Assembly: GCA_964247725.1 (NCBI GenBank)
Contig: CAXTVM010000004.1
Location: 75,053 to 139,052 of the forward strand
Direction of reading: 5' to 3'
Source of the DNA: Lichenicola sp964247725
GTDB lineage: Bacteria; Pseudomonadota; Alphaproteobacteria; Acetobacterales; Acetobacteraceae
Length of the DNA: 64,000 bases
The notes beneath the pieces are model-generated. The model did not search any database. It worked only from the letters and a program-made list of their open reading frames with translations, and was not told the origin of the DNA. The position numbers were made by a program, and so were the translations under genes. Numbering within the stretch: the stretch's first letter is position 1; every line of letters starts with the position of its first letter. Below are positions 1 to 8,040 of this stretch, in pieces.

Positions 1-1
1 G

Positions 2-997
2 CCTGCATCGGCGGCGTCATGGCGCACCATGGTGGCGCCCTACCTGAAGCCGAACGGCTGGACCGCCAGCGTCCAGCTCGTCACCACGGCGTTGCCGTTC
101 GCGTTGGCGATGGCGGCGATCCTGGGTGGCCTGCACTGGGGCCTGTGGTGGGTGCTGGCGCTGGTGCCGCTGGCGGCGTTCCTGCTGGTCCGCATGTTCA
201 TGTTCCAGCACGATTGCGGCCACGGCTCGTTCTTCCCGGCGCGCTGGGCCAACGACCTGGTGGGCGGCGTGCTGGGCGTGCTGACGCTGACGCCCTATCG
301 GTTCTGGCGCGGCAGCCATGCGGTCCATCACGCCGGCAGCGGCAACCTGGACCGGCGCGGTATCGGCGACGTGACGACGCTGACCCTCGACGAATACAAT
401 GCGCTGTCGCCGCGCAGGCGCCTGTTCTACCGCGCGTATCGCCATCCGGCGGTGATGTTCGGGATCGGTCCGGCCTGGCTGTTCCTGATCAGCCAGCGCT
501 TTCCGAGCGGCAGCCCGCGCCGCCGCTGGCGGGAATGGGTGAGCGTGCTGGGCACCGATCTCGGCCTGCTGGCCGCGGCGGCGGCACTGGTCGTCACGCT
601 CGGCCCAATACCGCTGCTGCTCGGCTGGCTGCCGGTCATGCTGCTGGCCGCGACCATCGGCATCTGGCTGTTCTACGTGCAGCATCAGTTCGAGGACACC
701 TACTGGCAGCCGAAGCCGGCCTGGGATTTTCACACCGCGGCGCTGCAAGGCTCCTCGTTCTACGACCTGCCCCGCGTGCTGCACTGGCTGACCGGCAACA
801 TCGGCTTCCACCACATCCACCATCTGTCGAGCCGCATCCCGAACTACCGGCTGCGGGCCTGCCACGAGGCCAACCCGCCGCTGCAGGCGGTGCCGCGCCT
901 GACGCTGCGCGCCAGCCTGAAGTGTCCTCGCCTGGCGCTGTGGGATGGCCAGCAGGGCAAGCTGGTCTCGTTCCGCAGCCTGGACGCGCGCCGCTAG
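2..997 (+). CDS. Membrane fatty acid desaturase, 5' end outside the window
   Basis: Integral-membrane di-iron desaturase of the DesA/FAD2 type, which introduces double bonds into acyl chains of membrane lipids. Counting from the ATG at 29, the three histidine boxes are HDCGH (about residues 61-65), HAVHH (97-101) and HHIHH (261-265), with hydrophobic segments before and between them. The frame is open without a stop to the left edge, and the residues before the ATG at 29 (ending SWRT) fit the conserved N-terminal region of this family, so the true start most likely lies outside the window. The exact acyl substrate and position of desaturation cannot be read from sequence. No obvious operon partner follows. 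Confidence 0.88.
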   Translation, partial: PASAASWRTMVAPYLKPNGWTASVQLVTTALPFALAMAAILGGLHWGLWWVLALVPLAAFLLVRMFMFQHDCGHGSFFPARWANDLVGGVLGVLTLTPYRFWRGSHAVHHAGSGNLDRRGIGDVTTLTLDEYNALSPRRRLFYRAYRHPAVMFGIGPAWLFLISQRFPSGSPRRRWREWVSVLGTDLGLLAAAAALVVTLGPIPLLLGWLPVMLLAATIGIWLFYVQHQFEDTYWQPKPAWDFHTAALQGSSFYDLPRVLHWLTGNIGFHHIHHLSSRIPNYRLRACHEANPPLQAVPRLTLRASLKCPRLALWDGQQGKLVSFRSLDARR

Positions 998-1085
998 CTC
1001 CAGTCACGTCGCCGTGGCAGGCGAACTGCACGAGTTCGGCTGACGTTCGCCTGCCCGCCCAACAGATTTGGGCTGGAGACACTCC

Positions 1086-1562
1086 ATGGCTGACCAGAAC
1101 ATCAAGACACTCGTCGCGCAGGGCATACAGGCCCTCAGGGCCGGCGGCGAAGTGGCGAAGAAGGCGACCGCCGAGATCCACGGCGACGCCAACCATCCCG
1201 AACTGAAGGCGGCGCTGCAGGCGGGACACCAGACGTCCGAGACGTGGGCGCATCGCCTGGGCAGGGCTTCCGAGGAGGTTGGCGCCGCCCAGGATACGGG
1301 AAACCCGATCCTGGAAGCCCATTACGAGGTGAGCCGTAGGATCCGGCAGATGGCACCTGACGACCAGAGCCGCGACCTCGGCATCGTCGCTGCCGGCCAG
1401 CTGGCGCTGCACTACTGGATCGCCGCGTTCGGGACGCTGCAGAACTATGCCGGGCACCTCGGGCTGACCCAGGCGCAGCAGGACATGCAGAAAAGCCTCG
1501 AGGAGGCCAAGCAGGCCGACCAGCAGCATACCGCGCTGGCCGAGAAGCTGCTGGCCGCCTAG
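1086..1562 (+). CDS. YciF-like ferritin-like protein (DUF892)
   Basis: Encodes 158 residues, the usual size for the DUF892/YciF family of ferritin-fold helical-bundle proteins, often stress induced and of unknown biochemical role. The visible pattern is HPELKAAL followed by a helix with H and ET residues, a central LALHYWIAAFGTL helix, and an Ala/Glu-rich last helix, as in the family. The ATG at 1086 is chosen because GGAGA lies just upstream at about 1075; a TTG 18 bases earlier is open but has no clear ribosome site. The gene converges with the amidohydrolase gene across a dispersed repeat. Confidence 0.75.
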   Translation: MADQNIKTLVAQGIQALRAGGEVAKKATAEIHGDANHPELKAALQAGHQTSETWAHRLGRASEEVGAAQDTGNPILEAHYEVSRRIRQMAPDDQSRDLGIVAAGQLALHYWIAAFGTLQNYAGHLGLTQAQQDMQKSLEEAKQADQQHTALAEKLLAA

Positions 1563-1590
1563 AGGTTCGGGAAACAGTTCCGGAGGAGAC

Positions 1591-1768
1591 GGCCAGGGCG
1601 CTGCCTTGGACCCGTCGGAGCCGTCATGCGAAGCCTGCTGCGCACCACGGCTCCGAGCCCCGATTTGCAAGGAAACAGTTCATCCCTGAGGGTAAATCCG
1701 ACGAATCGGGGCTCGGGGCTCACGGCCCCGATGGGGTCGAGGAGCAGAGCCGCTTGGCCTTCCTTTTC
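1591..1768. repeat. Dispersed palindromic repeat R1 (long form)
   Basis: Fills the gap between two convergent genes. It starts with GGCCAGGGCGCTGCC, ends with GCTTGGCCTTCC, and contains internal inverted pairs such as GAGCCCCGATT and AATCGGGGCTC. The same architecture recurs at 16985-17158 and 48735-48910. A role as a bidirectional transcript end is an inference from its position. Confidence 0.75.
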
Positions 1769-1769
1769 T

Positions 1770-3134
1770 TCAACCAGCGAGAAGCCGCTGCGACAAAGCA
1801 TTATGTCGCTCGACCAGCATCGGCAGGTCGAGCGTCGACAGGACGCCGTCGCGCACCATCACGCGCCCGTTGACGACGCTGAGCGCCACCGGCTGCGGGG
1901 CGCAGAACAGCAGCGCTGCCACCGGATCGTGCATCGCCCCCGTATAGGCTGGCCGGCGCAGGTCGAAGGCGACGAGGTCAGACGCCATGCCCGGAGCAAG
2001 TGCGCCGATATCGTCGCGCCCGAGCACGCCCGCCCCGCCCAGGGTTGCCAGCTCCAGGGCATCGCGGGCGCTGGTCATGGCGCCATCCGCCGGATCGTGC
2101 AGGACCCGGGAGAGCAGCATCGCCTGGCGCGCCTCGGCCAGAAGGTCGCCGCCGTCGTTGGAGGCCGAGCCGTCGACGCCGAGTCCCACCGCGATCCCAT
2201 GTGCCGCCATGCGCCGGATCGGCGCGATCCCCGAAGCGAGGCGCATGTTGGAGCAGGGGCAGTGGGCGACACCCGTCCGGGTGCGGCCGAACGCCGTGAT
2301 GCCGGCGTCGTCCAGCTTGACGCAGTGGGCGTGCCAGACATCGGGGCCGAGCCAGCCGACCGAACCGGCGTATTCGGCGGGGGTCATGCCGAAGTGCTGG
2401 AGGCTGTAGGCGACGTCGCTGTCGTTCTCGGCCAGGTGGGTGTGCAGCCGCGTACCGGTGGCGCGCGCCAGGGCCGCCGCGTCGCGCATCAGGCCGGGGC
2501 TGACGGAGAACGGCGAGCACGGGGCGACCACGATCCGGCGCATGGAGAAGCGGGACGGGTCGTGGAACGCCTCGATCACGCGCCGCGTGTCGCGCAGGAT
2601 GGCGGGCTCGGCCTCGGTCAGGCGGTCGGGCGGCAGGCCGCCCTGGCTTTCGCCGACGCTCATCGCGCCGCGGGCGGCATGGAAGCGCAAGCCCACGCCC
2701 TCCGCGGCCTCGAGCTGATCCTCCAGCCGGATCCCGTTGGGGAACAGGTACAGGTGGTCGCTGGAGGTGGTGCAGCCGGAGAGCATCAGCTCGGCCATCG
2801 CCAGCTGCGTGGAAACGCCGATCATCTCCGGGGTCAGCCGCGACCAGATCGGGTAAAGCGCCCGCAGCCAGTCGAACAGCGGCGCGTCCTGCGCCGCCGG
2901 GACCGCACGGGTCAGGCTCTGGAACATGTGGTGGTGGGTGTTGACCAAGCCTGGCATCAGCAGGTGGCCGGACAGGTCGATGATCTCGTCGGCCGCGTCG
3001 GGCTGCCGCTCCGGCGGTCCGAGGTCCGCGATGCGGGGGCCGTCCACCAGCACGAAGCCGCCCGCGATCTCGCGGCGCTCCGCGTCCATCGTCAGCAGCA
3101 GGGCGGCGTTCTTGAGCAGCAGGGTGCGCGGCAT
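1770..3134 (-). CDS. 8-oxoguanine deaminase / amidohydrolase
   Basis: A metal-dependent amidohydrolase of 454 residues in the TrzN/AtzA/SsnA-like group, best matching 8-oxoguanine deaminases that convert 8-oxoguanine to uric acid. The metal-binding NTHHHM motif is at about residues 65-70, followed by HTHLAEN, WHAHCV and GVDGSASND, which supply the other histidines and the catalytic aspartate. The ATG at 3134 is preferred because GGGAG precedes it at a good distance; an ATG 12 bases upstream is possible. The gene stands alone between two repeat copies. Related enzymes deaminate guanine or s-triazines, so the substrate is a family-level inference. Confidence 0.8.
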   Translation of the reverse strand: MPRTLLLKNAALLLTMDAERREIAGGFVLVDGPRIADLGPPERQPDAADEIIDLSGHLLMPGLVNTHHHMFQSLTRAVPAAQDAPLFDWLRALYPIWSRLTPEMIGVSTQLAMAELMLSGCTTSSDHLYLFPNGIRLEDQLEAAEGVGLRFHAARGAMSVGESQGGLPPDRLTEAEPAILRDTRRVIEAFHDPSRFSMRRIVVAPCSPFSVSPGLMRDAAALARATGTRLHTHLAENDSDVAYSLQHFGMTPAEYAGSVGWLGPDVWHAHCVKLDDAGITAFGRTRTGVAHCPCSNMRLASGIAPIRRMAAHGIAVGLGVDGSASNDGGDLLAEARQAMLLSRVLHDPADGAMTSARDALELATLGGAGVLGRDDIGALAPGMASDLVAFDLRRPAYTGAMHDPVAALLFCAPQPVALSVVNGRVMVRDGVLSTLDLPMLVERHNALSQRLLAG

Positions 3135-3163
3135 GGCCGCTCCCATAGGAAATCATCCAGGGA

Positions 3164-3304
3164 AAGGCCAGGGGCTCTGCCCCTGGACCCCGCCAGAGGC
3201 GGAGCCTTTGGAAACCATTCTCAAAGGATCGGGTCCAAGGGTCGTCGTGCGAAGCACGCTGCGCGTGACGGCCTTCGGCGGGTCCAGGGCACAGCTCTGG
3301 CCTT
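3164..3304. repeat. Dispersed palindromic repeat R2
   Basis: Begins GGCCAGGGGCTCTGCCCCTGG and ends in a matching CAGCTCTGGCCTT. The left arm resembles the short form (CCAGAGGCGGAGCCTTTGG) while the right arm carries the GTCGTGCGAAGCACGCTGCG segment of the long form, so this copy looks like a hybrid of the two types. It lies just upstream of the deaminase gene and reaches the stop of the next gene. Confidence 0.75.
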
Positions 3305-3624
3305 CACCCGATCAAGCGCTGGCGCCAGGCCGGAGGCAGGCTGGCACGCACCTTCTCGGCCGCGGCGATGGTCCGTTCCAGATCGGCCAGCAGCGCCATC
3401 GCCAGCAGCGGGGTCACGCTCTCGCCGCTGCCCTGGCCGGACACCTGCAGCCGGTCCGGCGTCTGTACGATGGTGACGCTGGCCCAGCCGCCATTGTCGA
3501 TCGCGGTCGCCAGCGCGGTGAGGTCCTCGTGCAGTCGCATCATGCGCAGCGAGGATTTGCCCTCGTCCATCGGGAGCAGGTCGTTCGCCGCGGGCTTGGC
3601 GGGGATGAGCAGGAACGGGTTCAT
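3304..3624 (-). CDS. Hypothetical protein, 106 aa
   Basis: A small soluble protein beginning MNPFLLIPAK, with AAGGAG at good distance before the ATG, which fixes the start. The centre reads as alternating helix and strand (LHEDLTALATAIDN, then GGWASVTIVQTPDRLQVSG), and the end is a basic helix (KVRASLPPAWRQRL). No catalytic motif, signal peptide or membrane segment is seen and I do not recognise the family. Its stop codon touches repeat R2. The longer reading frame running upstream through the pepT region is a shadow. Confidence 0.6.
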   Translation of the reverse strand: MNPFLLIPAKPAANDLLPMDEGKSSLRMMRLHEDLTALATAIDNGGWASVTIVQTPDRLQVSGQGSGESVTPLLAMALLADLERTIAAAEKVRASLPPAWRQRLIG

Positions 3625-3734
3625 GTCAGCTCCTTTTGGAGACCTCCCGATGCTGCACCGTATCCATGAACGAACGTCTAACAAATCACCGCGAAACGGC
3701 CTCCTGCACCCGTCGGCGTGGCCGTGCCGCCACG

Positions 3735-4967
3735 TCAGCGTGCGGCCAGCGACACGATGCGGGCGGTCACCTCGTAGGACCGGACGAAGGCCGGCACCGG
3801 CAGGAACTCGAACTCGGAGTGGAAATTGTGCGCGCCGGTGAAGTAGTTGGGGGTGGCGATGCCGCGCGCCGACAGCGCGGCACCATCGGTGCCCCCGCGC
3901 ATGGCGATGATTTTCGGCACGATGCCGAGTTCGTCGAACGCCGCCCGCATCAGCTCGACGCTGCGGCGGTCGTCGCCGAGGCAGGAGGCGATGTTGGCGT
4001 AGGTGTCGACGATGTCGCAGTCGAGGCGGGCACGCGGGTGAGCGGCTCGCGTGGCGGCGACGGCGTCCGCCACCAACGTCTTGCGCCCGGCGAAGCGGGC
4101 GTCGTCGTGGTCGCGGATGGAGATCGTGAGGCGAGCGGTGGCGGCGTTTGCGACCAGGCCGTTCGCCCAGCAATAGCCGTCGCGGCCGTCGGTGTGCTCC
4201 GGCGTGTCGCGCGGGTCGAGGCGCGCGATCAGGTCGGCCGCGACCAGCAGCGGGTTGACCAGCACGTCCTTGGCCGACATCGGGTGCGCGGTCACGCCCT
4301 CGATGGTGACCATCGCCTGCGCCGCGTTGAAGGTCTCGGTGACGAACTCGCCGGTGGCGCAGGCGTCGATGGTGTAGGCGAAGTCGACGGGAAAGCGCTC
4401 CAGCGGCAGCGCCTTGGCGCCGCGCAGGCCGATCTCCTCGTCCGGCACGAAGGCGATGCAGACGTCGCCATGCGGCGGCCGCTCGGCGGCCAGCGTCTCC
4501 AGCAGCGTCATGATCACGGCCAGCGCCGCCTTGTTGTCGGCACCGAGCACGCTGGTGCCGTCGCCGACGATCACGTCCTGCCCGGCATAGGGTAGGATCT
4601 CGGGGTGCGCTGCGGTGCGCAGCCAGATGTCGCGGTCCGGGTTCAGGCAGAGATCGTCGCCGGTGAAGTGCACGAGCCGCGGGCGGATGTGCGGCGACAG
4701 CCCCACGTCCACGGTGTCGAGATGCCCGCAGAAGCCGATCCGCGGCGCGCCGGTGCGGGTGCCGGGCAGCCGCGCGGTCAGGATGGCGCTCTGGTCGCGA
4801 TGGATGTCGGCCAGGCCGAGTTCTGCCAGCTCGGCCTCGAGCAGGCGGGCCAGCTCGTGCTGGCCCGGCGTGCTGGGCAGGGTGGTGGCGGCGGCGTCGC
4901 TCTGGCTGGTGACGGCCAGGTAGCGGAACAGCCGGCTGGTCAGGCGATCGGCGAGGATGGGAGCCAT
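3735..4967 (-). CDS. pepT: Peptidase T (tripeptide aminopeptidase)
   Basis: Zinc-dependent M20-family exopeptidase of 410 residues, the normal PepT length, which removes N-terminal residues from tripeptides in the cytoplasm. Visible signatures are GHLDTVD (first metal-binding site), GADNKAALAV (bridging Asp), PDEEIGLRGAK (Glu pair) and the C-terminal HNFHSEFEFLP with the last metal histidine. A TIDA segment and an ITIEG-like lid-domain sequence lie between. The start MAPILADRLT at 4967 gives the expected N-terminus. The gene follows rmd on the same strand with a 34-base gap, so the two may be co-transcribed although functionally unrelated. Confidence 0.93.
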   Translation of the reverse strand: MAPILADRLTSRLFRYLAVTSQSDAAATTLPSTPGQHELARLLEAELAELGLADIHRDQSAILTARLPGTRTGAPRIGFCGHLDTVDVGLSPHIRPRLVHFTGDDLCLNPDRDIWLRTAAHPEILPYAGQDVIVGDGTSVLGADNKAALAVIMTLLETLAAERPPHGDVCIAFVPDEEIGLRGAKALPLERFPVDFAYTIDACATGEFVTETFNAAQAMVTIEGVTAHPMSAKDVLVNPLLVAADLIARLDPRDTPEHTDGRDGYCWANGLVANAATARLTISIRDHDDARFAGRKTLVADAVAATRAAHPRARLDCDIVDTYANIASCLGDDRRSVELMRAAFDELGIVPKIIAMRGGTDGAALSARGIATPNYFTGAHNFHSEFEFLPVPAFVRSYEVTARIVSLAAR

Positions 4968-5001
4968 GGCGGATCTCTCTTGCGGTCGACGGATGCCGGA
5001 G

Positions 5002-5928
5002 TCAGCCCTCCTCGGCGACCCGCAGCGTCCAGTCGTCGAGCACGTCGCGGAGGGTCTGCTGCCAGGCGATTGCCGGCACCCAGCCGAGCCTCTCGCGCAA
5101 GCGCCGGCTGTCGCCGATGGCCAGCGGGATGTCGGTCGGCCGGGCACGGGCGGCGTCGTGCTCGATCCGCACCGCGAGGTCCGACACCGCCAGCAGGCCG
5201 GCCAGCACGTCGCCGATGCGGCGCGCGGTGCCGGACGCGATGTTCATGACGCTGCCGGGCTCGAACCGCTCGGCGTGGCGCAGGCACAGCGCGTAGGCCG
5301 CGCATACGTCGCGCACGTCGAGGAAGTCGCGGAACCCGTCCAGGTTGCCGGTCCGCAGCACCGGCTCCTGGCGGCCGGCGCGGATCAGCGCGATCTGGCG
5401 GGCGAACGCCGGAATCGCGAAATCCGCACTCTGCCCGGGCCCCGCGTGGTTGAACGGCCGCAGCCGGATGGCCGGCAGGCCCTCGGCCGCCATCGCCGCG
5501 ATCGCGAGGTCGGCGGCGGCCTTGGTGGCGCCGTAGGTGTTGATCGGCGACAGCGGCGCGGTCTCGTCCAGCGGCCGCTCCAGCCGGAACGAGGCGCCGT
5601 AGGCGTCGGCGCTGGACACGAACACGAACGGCGCCGCGGGGGCGAGGTCGCGGCACGCGCGGGCCAGGCCCAGCGTGCCGTGCAGGTTGACCGCCCAGGC
5701 GCGGTCGGGATCGGCGCGCGCGGCCGGGATCGCCGCGATCGCCGCCAGGTGCAGGCAGGCGTCCGGCCGCAGCCGGCCGACGGCGTCGCGCACCGCATCG
5801 GTCTCGGTGAGGTCGCAGCCGAGATCCAGCAGCTCCGCATCCGGCATCTGTTCGGCCACCGCCGGCGCCAGGTGCCGGCCGGCGAAGCCGGCGAGCCCGG
5901 TGACGAGGATGCGCCGGACGTGCGGCAC
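5002..5928 (-). CDS. rmd: GDP-6-deoxy-D-mannose reductase-like NAD(P)-dependent epimerase/dehydratase
   Basis: Short-chain dehydrogenase/reductase of the extended type, 308 residues. The N-terminal nucleotide site is VTGLAGFAGRHL (GxxGxxG), followed by the Ser-Tyr-Lys set with SSADAYG and YGATK. It follows gmd directly with an overlapping start, so it most likely reduces the 4-keto intermediate made by Gmd to GDP-D-rhamnose for surface polysaccharide or glycoprotein glycans. The start is a GTG at 5928 (VPHVRRILVTG), overlapping region rather than stop of gmd; no strong ribosome site is visible, suggesting coupling. A GDP-fucose or talose-type product cannot be excluded. Confidence 0.83.
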   Translation of the reverse strand: MPHVRRILVTGLAGFAGRHLAPAVAEQMPDAELLDLGCDLTETDAVRDAVGRLRPDACLHLAAIAAIPAARADPDRAWAVNLHGTLGLARACRDLAPAAPFVFVSSADAYGASFRLERPLDETAPLSPINTYGATKAAADLAIAAMAAEGLPAIRLRPFNHAGPGQSADFAIPAFARQIALIRAGRQEPVLRTGNLDGFRDFLDVRDVCAAYALCLRHAERFEPGSVMNIASGTARRIGDVLAGLLAVSDLAVRIEHDAARARPTDIPLAIGDSRRLRERLGWVPAIAWQQTLRDVLDDWTLRVAEEG

Positions 5929-5942
5929 GACGCCCGGCCGGC

Positions 5943-6953
5943 TCAGCGCACCGGGACGACCGGCGGGGCGACGGCGGCCTGGCTGCCCCGGTGCCGCCGC
6001 AGGTCGGCCTCGACCATCTCCGCGATCATGTCCTCCAGGCTGATCTCGGCCTGCCAGCCCAGCCGCTCCCGGGCCTTGGAGGCGTCGCCCAGCAGGACGT
6101 CGACCTCGGCCGGCCGGATCAGGTCGGAGCGGGTGACCACGTGGTCCCGGTACTCGAGCCCGGCGGCGGAGAAGGCGAGTCGGCACAGCTCGCGGATCGA
6201 GGTGGTGCGGCCGGTGGCGACCACGTAGTCGTCCGCCGCGTCCTGCTGCAGCATCAGCCACATCGCCCGGACGGAGTCGCGCGCGTGGCCCCAGTCGCGG
6301 GTGGCGTCGAGGTTGCCCAGCGGCAGCTCGCGCGCCAGCCCGAGCTTGATCCGGGCCACGCCGTCGGTGACCTTGCGGGTGACGAACTCGATGCCGCGCA
6401 GCGGGCTCTCGTGGTTGAACAGGATGCCGGACGAGGCGTGCAGACCGAAGCTCTCGCGGTAGTTCACCGTCATCCAGTGCGCGTACAGCTTGGCGACCGC
6501 GTAGGGCGAGCGCGGGTAGAACGGCGTCCGCTCGGTCTGCACCCGCTCCTGGATCAGGCCGTACATCTCCGAGGACGAGGCCTGGTAGAAGCGCGCCTGC
6601 GGGCGGGCCAGCCGCACCGCCTCCAGCATGTTGGCCGCTCCGATGCCGGTGGCGTGGCCGGTCAGCAGCGGCTGCTGCCAGGACGCGGCGACGAAGCTCT
6701 GCGCGGCCAGGTTGTAGACCTCGTCCGGCTCCACCTGCCGCACGATGCGGATCAGCGACGACAGGTCGAGCAGGTCGCCGTCGACGAGCTCGATCCGGTC
6801 CAGCACGCCGAGCCAGCGCAGCCGGGCGCTGACCATGTCGGCGGACGCCGACCGCCGCGCCATGCCGACCACCCGGTAGTCCTTCTCGAGCAGCAAAGCC
6901 GCGAGATAGGCGCCGTCCTGGCCGGTGATGCCGGTGATGAGTGCGGTGGGCAT
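5943..6953 (-). CDS. gmd: GDP-mannose 4,6-dehydratase
   Basis: A 336-residue extended SDR enzyme converting GDP-D-mannose to GDP-4-keto-6-deoxy-D-mannose. The N-terminal ITGITGQDGAYLA cofactor motif, EVYNLAAQSFV, SSSEMYG, the YAVAK active-site Tyr-Lys pair, NHESPLRG and DWGHARDSVRAMW are all diagnostic of Gmd. It is the first gene of the leftward gmd-rmd pair. About 90 bases separate its start from the IS1031-like miniature element upstream, so its promoter must be close to or inside that segment. Confidence 0.95.
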   Translation of the reverse strand: MPTALITGITGQDGAYLAALLLEKDYRVVGMARRSASADMVSARLRWLGVLDRIELVDGDLLDLSSLIRIVRQVEPDEVYNLAAQSFVAASWQQPLLTGHATGIGAANMLEAVRLARPQARFYQASSSEMYGLIQERVQTERTPFYPRSPYAVAKLYAHWMTVNYRESFGLHASSGILFNHESPLRGIEFVTRKVTDGVARIKLGLARELPLGNLDATRDWGHARDSVRAMWLMLQQDAADDYVVATGRTTSIRELCRLAFSAAGLEYRDHVVTRSDLIRPAEVDVLLGDASKARERLGWQAEISLEDMIAEMVEADLRRHRGSQAAVAPPVVPVR

Positions 6954-7043
6954 GGTCGGCTGTCTTCGTCTGGTCCAACCCAGCGGTTAGAGCAAACCCA
7001 GGCTGAGGTCCATCGTCGTGCCGAAGGCCATTTGGACGTCTCA

Positions 7044-7216
7044 GAGCCCGTTCGAGAATGGGGCGTGCCGAGTGAGAGTGCCCTGCCGCGTCAGCGGTGG
7101 GGCACGCCCGGCGTGTCTGCCGAGAACCGGAGCGGAGCGGCCTCCTGGCCGTGAGCAGACGGCAAGCGCAGGTGGGCGCGTCGGATCGCCGGCACAGCGC
7201 ATTCTCGAATGGGCTC
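7044..7216. mobile_element. IS1031-like miniature inverted-repeat element (173 bp)
   Basis: The ends GAGCCCGTTCGAGAATG (7044-7060) and the inverse CATTCTCGAATGGGCTC (7200-7216) match at 16 of 17 positions, and the similarity continues to about 25 bases. Both ends are flanked by TCA (7041-7043 and 7217-7219), fitting the 3-bp TNA target duplications of the IS5-family IS1031 group. There is no transposase reading frame inside. It is therefore a non-autonomous relic or MITE. Its right-hand TCA is the stop codon of gspK read on the minus strand. Confidence 0.72.
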
Positions 7217-8032
7217 TCAGGGGTTCCACTGCATGATGCGGAAGGGTCGATGGTCCTCCGTCTCGCCGACGCCGGTCAGCACGATCGCGCGGCACGCGGC
7301 GCGGTGCCCGGCGCCGTCGGTGGCGGTGGCGGTGACCGCGACCAGGCTTTCGTCGCGACGCGGCGGCGGCTGGCCGGGGGGCGCCTCCTGCGCCGCGGCG
7401 CCGGGACCGGCGGCGAGCTCGATCGCCTGCAGCACCACCGGATCGGCCGACGGCAGGTCCGGGTCGCCACTGCGGTAGAGCGACAGGTGGGGTTCGAGTG
7501 CCGCCAGCAGCGCCGGCGTCATGCCGTCCACCAGCCCGAGCTCGGCGATCGACTCGAACGGCGCCCCGGGTGGCCTGAAGCCGCCGGCACCTGCCGGGGC
7601 GTTGCCGTCCTGGCCGACGCCGGGCGTGCGCCAGGCCACGATGGCGGTGGCGATCGCGGCCGCCTGCCGGCTGTCGGCGCCGACAGCCTGCAGCAGGCCG
7701 TCCAGCAGCTCCGGCGCCGCGCGGTTGGGGTTCACCCGGCCGGTCTCGCTGTCGATCCGCAGGGCGAGGCGGCTGCCGGCGGCGCCCACCTGATGCGTGC
7801 TGCCGTCGGCGGGCCAGTGGTTGCGGCCGCCGTCGAGCAGGTGGAACACCGCCTCCTGCACGCCGCCGGCGGCCTCGGCATCGAGCTGGGCGTTGCGCCG
7901 CAGGTCGGCGGCCTGGCGCAGGCGGCCGCGGCCGGCGGCGGTGATCGCGGTCACCAGCAGCGAGACCATCACCAGGGTCCAGAGCACGATCAGCAGGGCG
8001 AAGCCGCGCTCGCCCGCGCCCGGCCGCGCCAT
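7217..8032 (-). CDS. gspK: Type II secretion minor pseudopilin GspK
   Basis: A 271-residue minor pseudopilin that caps the type II secretion pseudopilus tip. The N-terminus has the leader-like ERGFALLIVLWTLVMVSLLVTA with the hydrophobic helix after the Gly-Phe prepilin cleavage site; position +5 lacks the usual Glu, which is normal for GspK. The region RVNPNRAAPELLDGLL is the GspK helix-hairpin-like segment. It ends RPFRIMQWNP, as expected for the family. It is the last gene of the operon and ends on a TGA supplied by the target duplication of the miniature element. Confidence 0.87.
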   Translation of the reverse strand: MARPGAGERGFALLIVLWTLVMVSLLVTAITAAGRGRLRQAADLRRNAQLDAEAAGGVQEAVFHLLDGGRNHWPADGSTHQVGAAGSRLALRIDSETGRVNPNRAAPELLDGLLQAVGADSRQAAAIATAIVAWRTPGVGQDGNAPAGAGGFRPPGAPFESIAELGLVDGMTPALLAALEPHLSLYRSGDPDLPSADPVVLQAIELAAGPGAAAQEAPPGQPPPRRDESLVAVTATATDGAGHRAACRAIVLTGVGETEDHRPFRIMQWNP

Positions 8033-8040
8033 GCGGCGGA

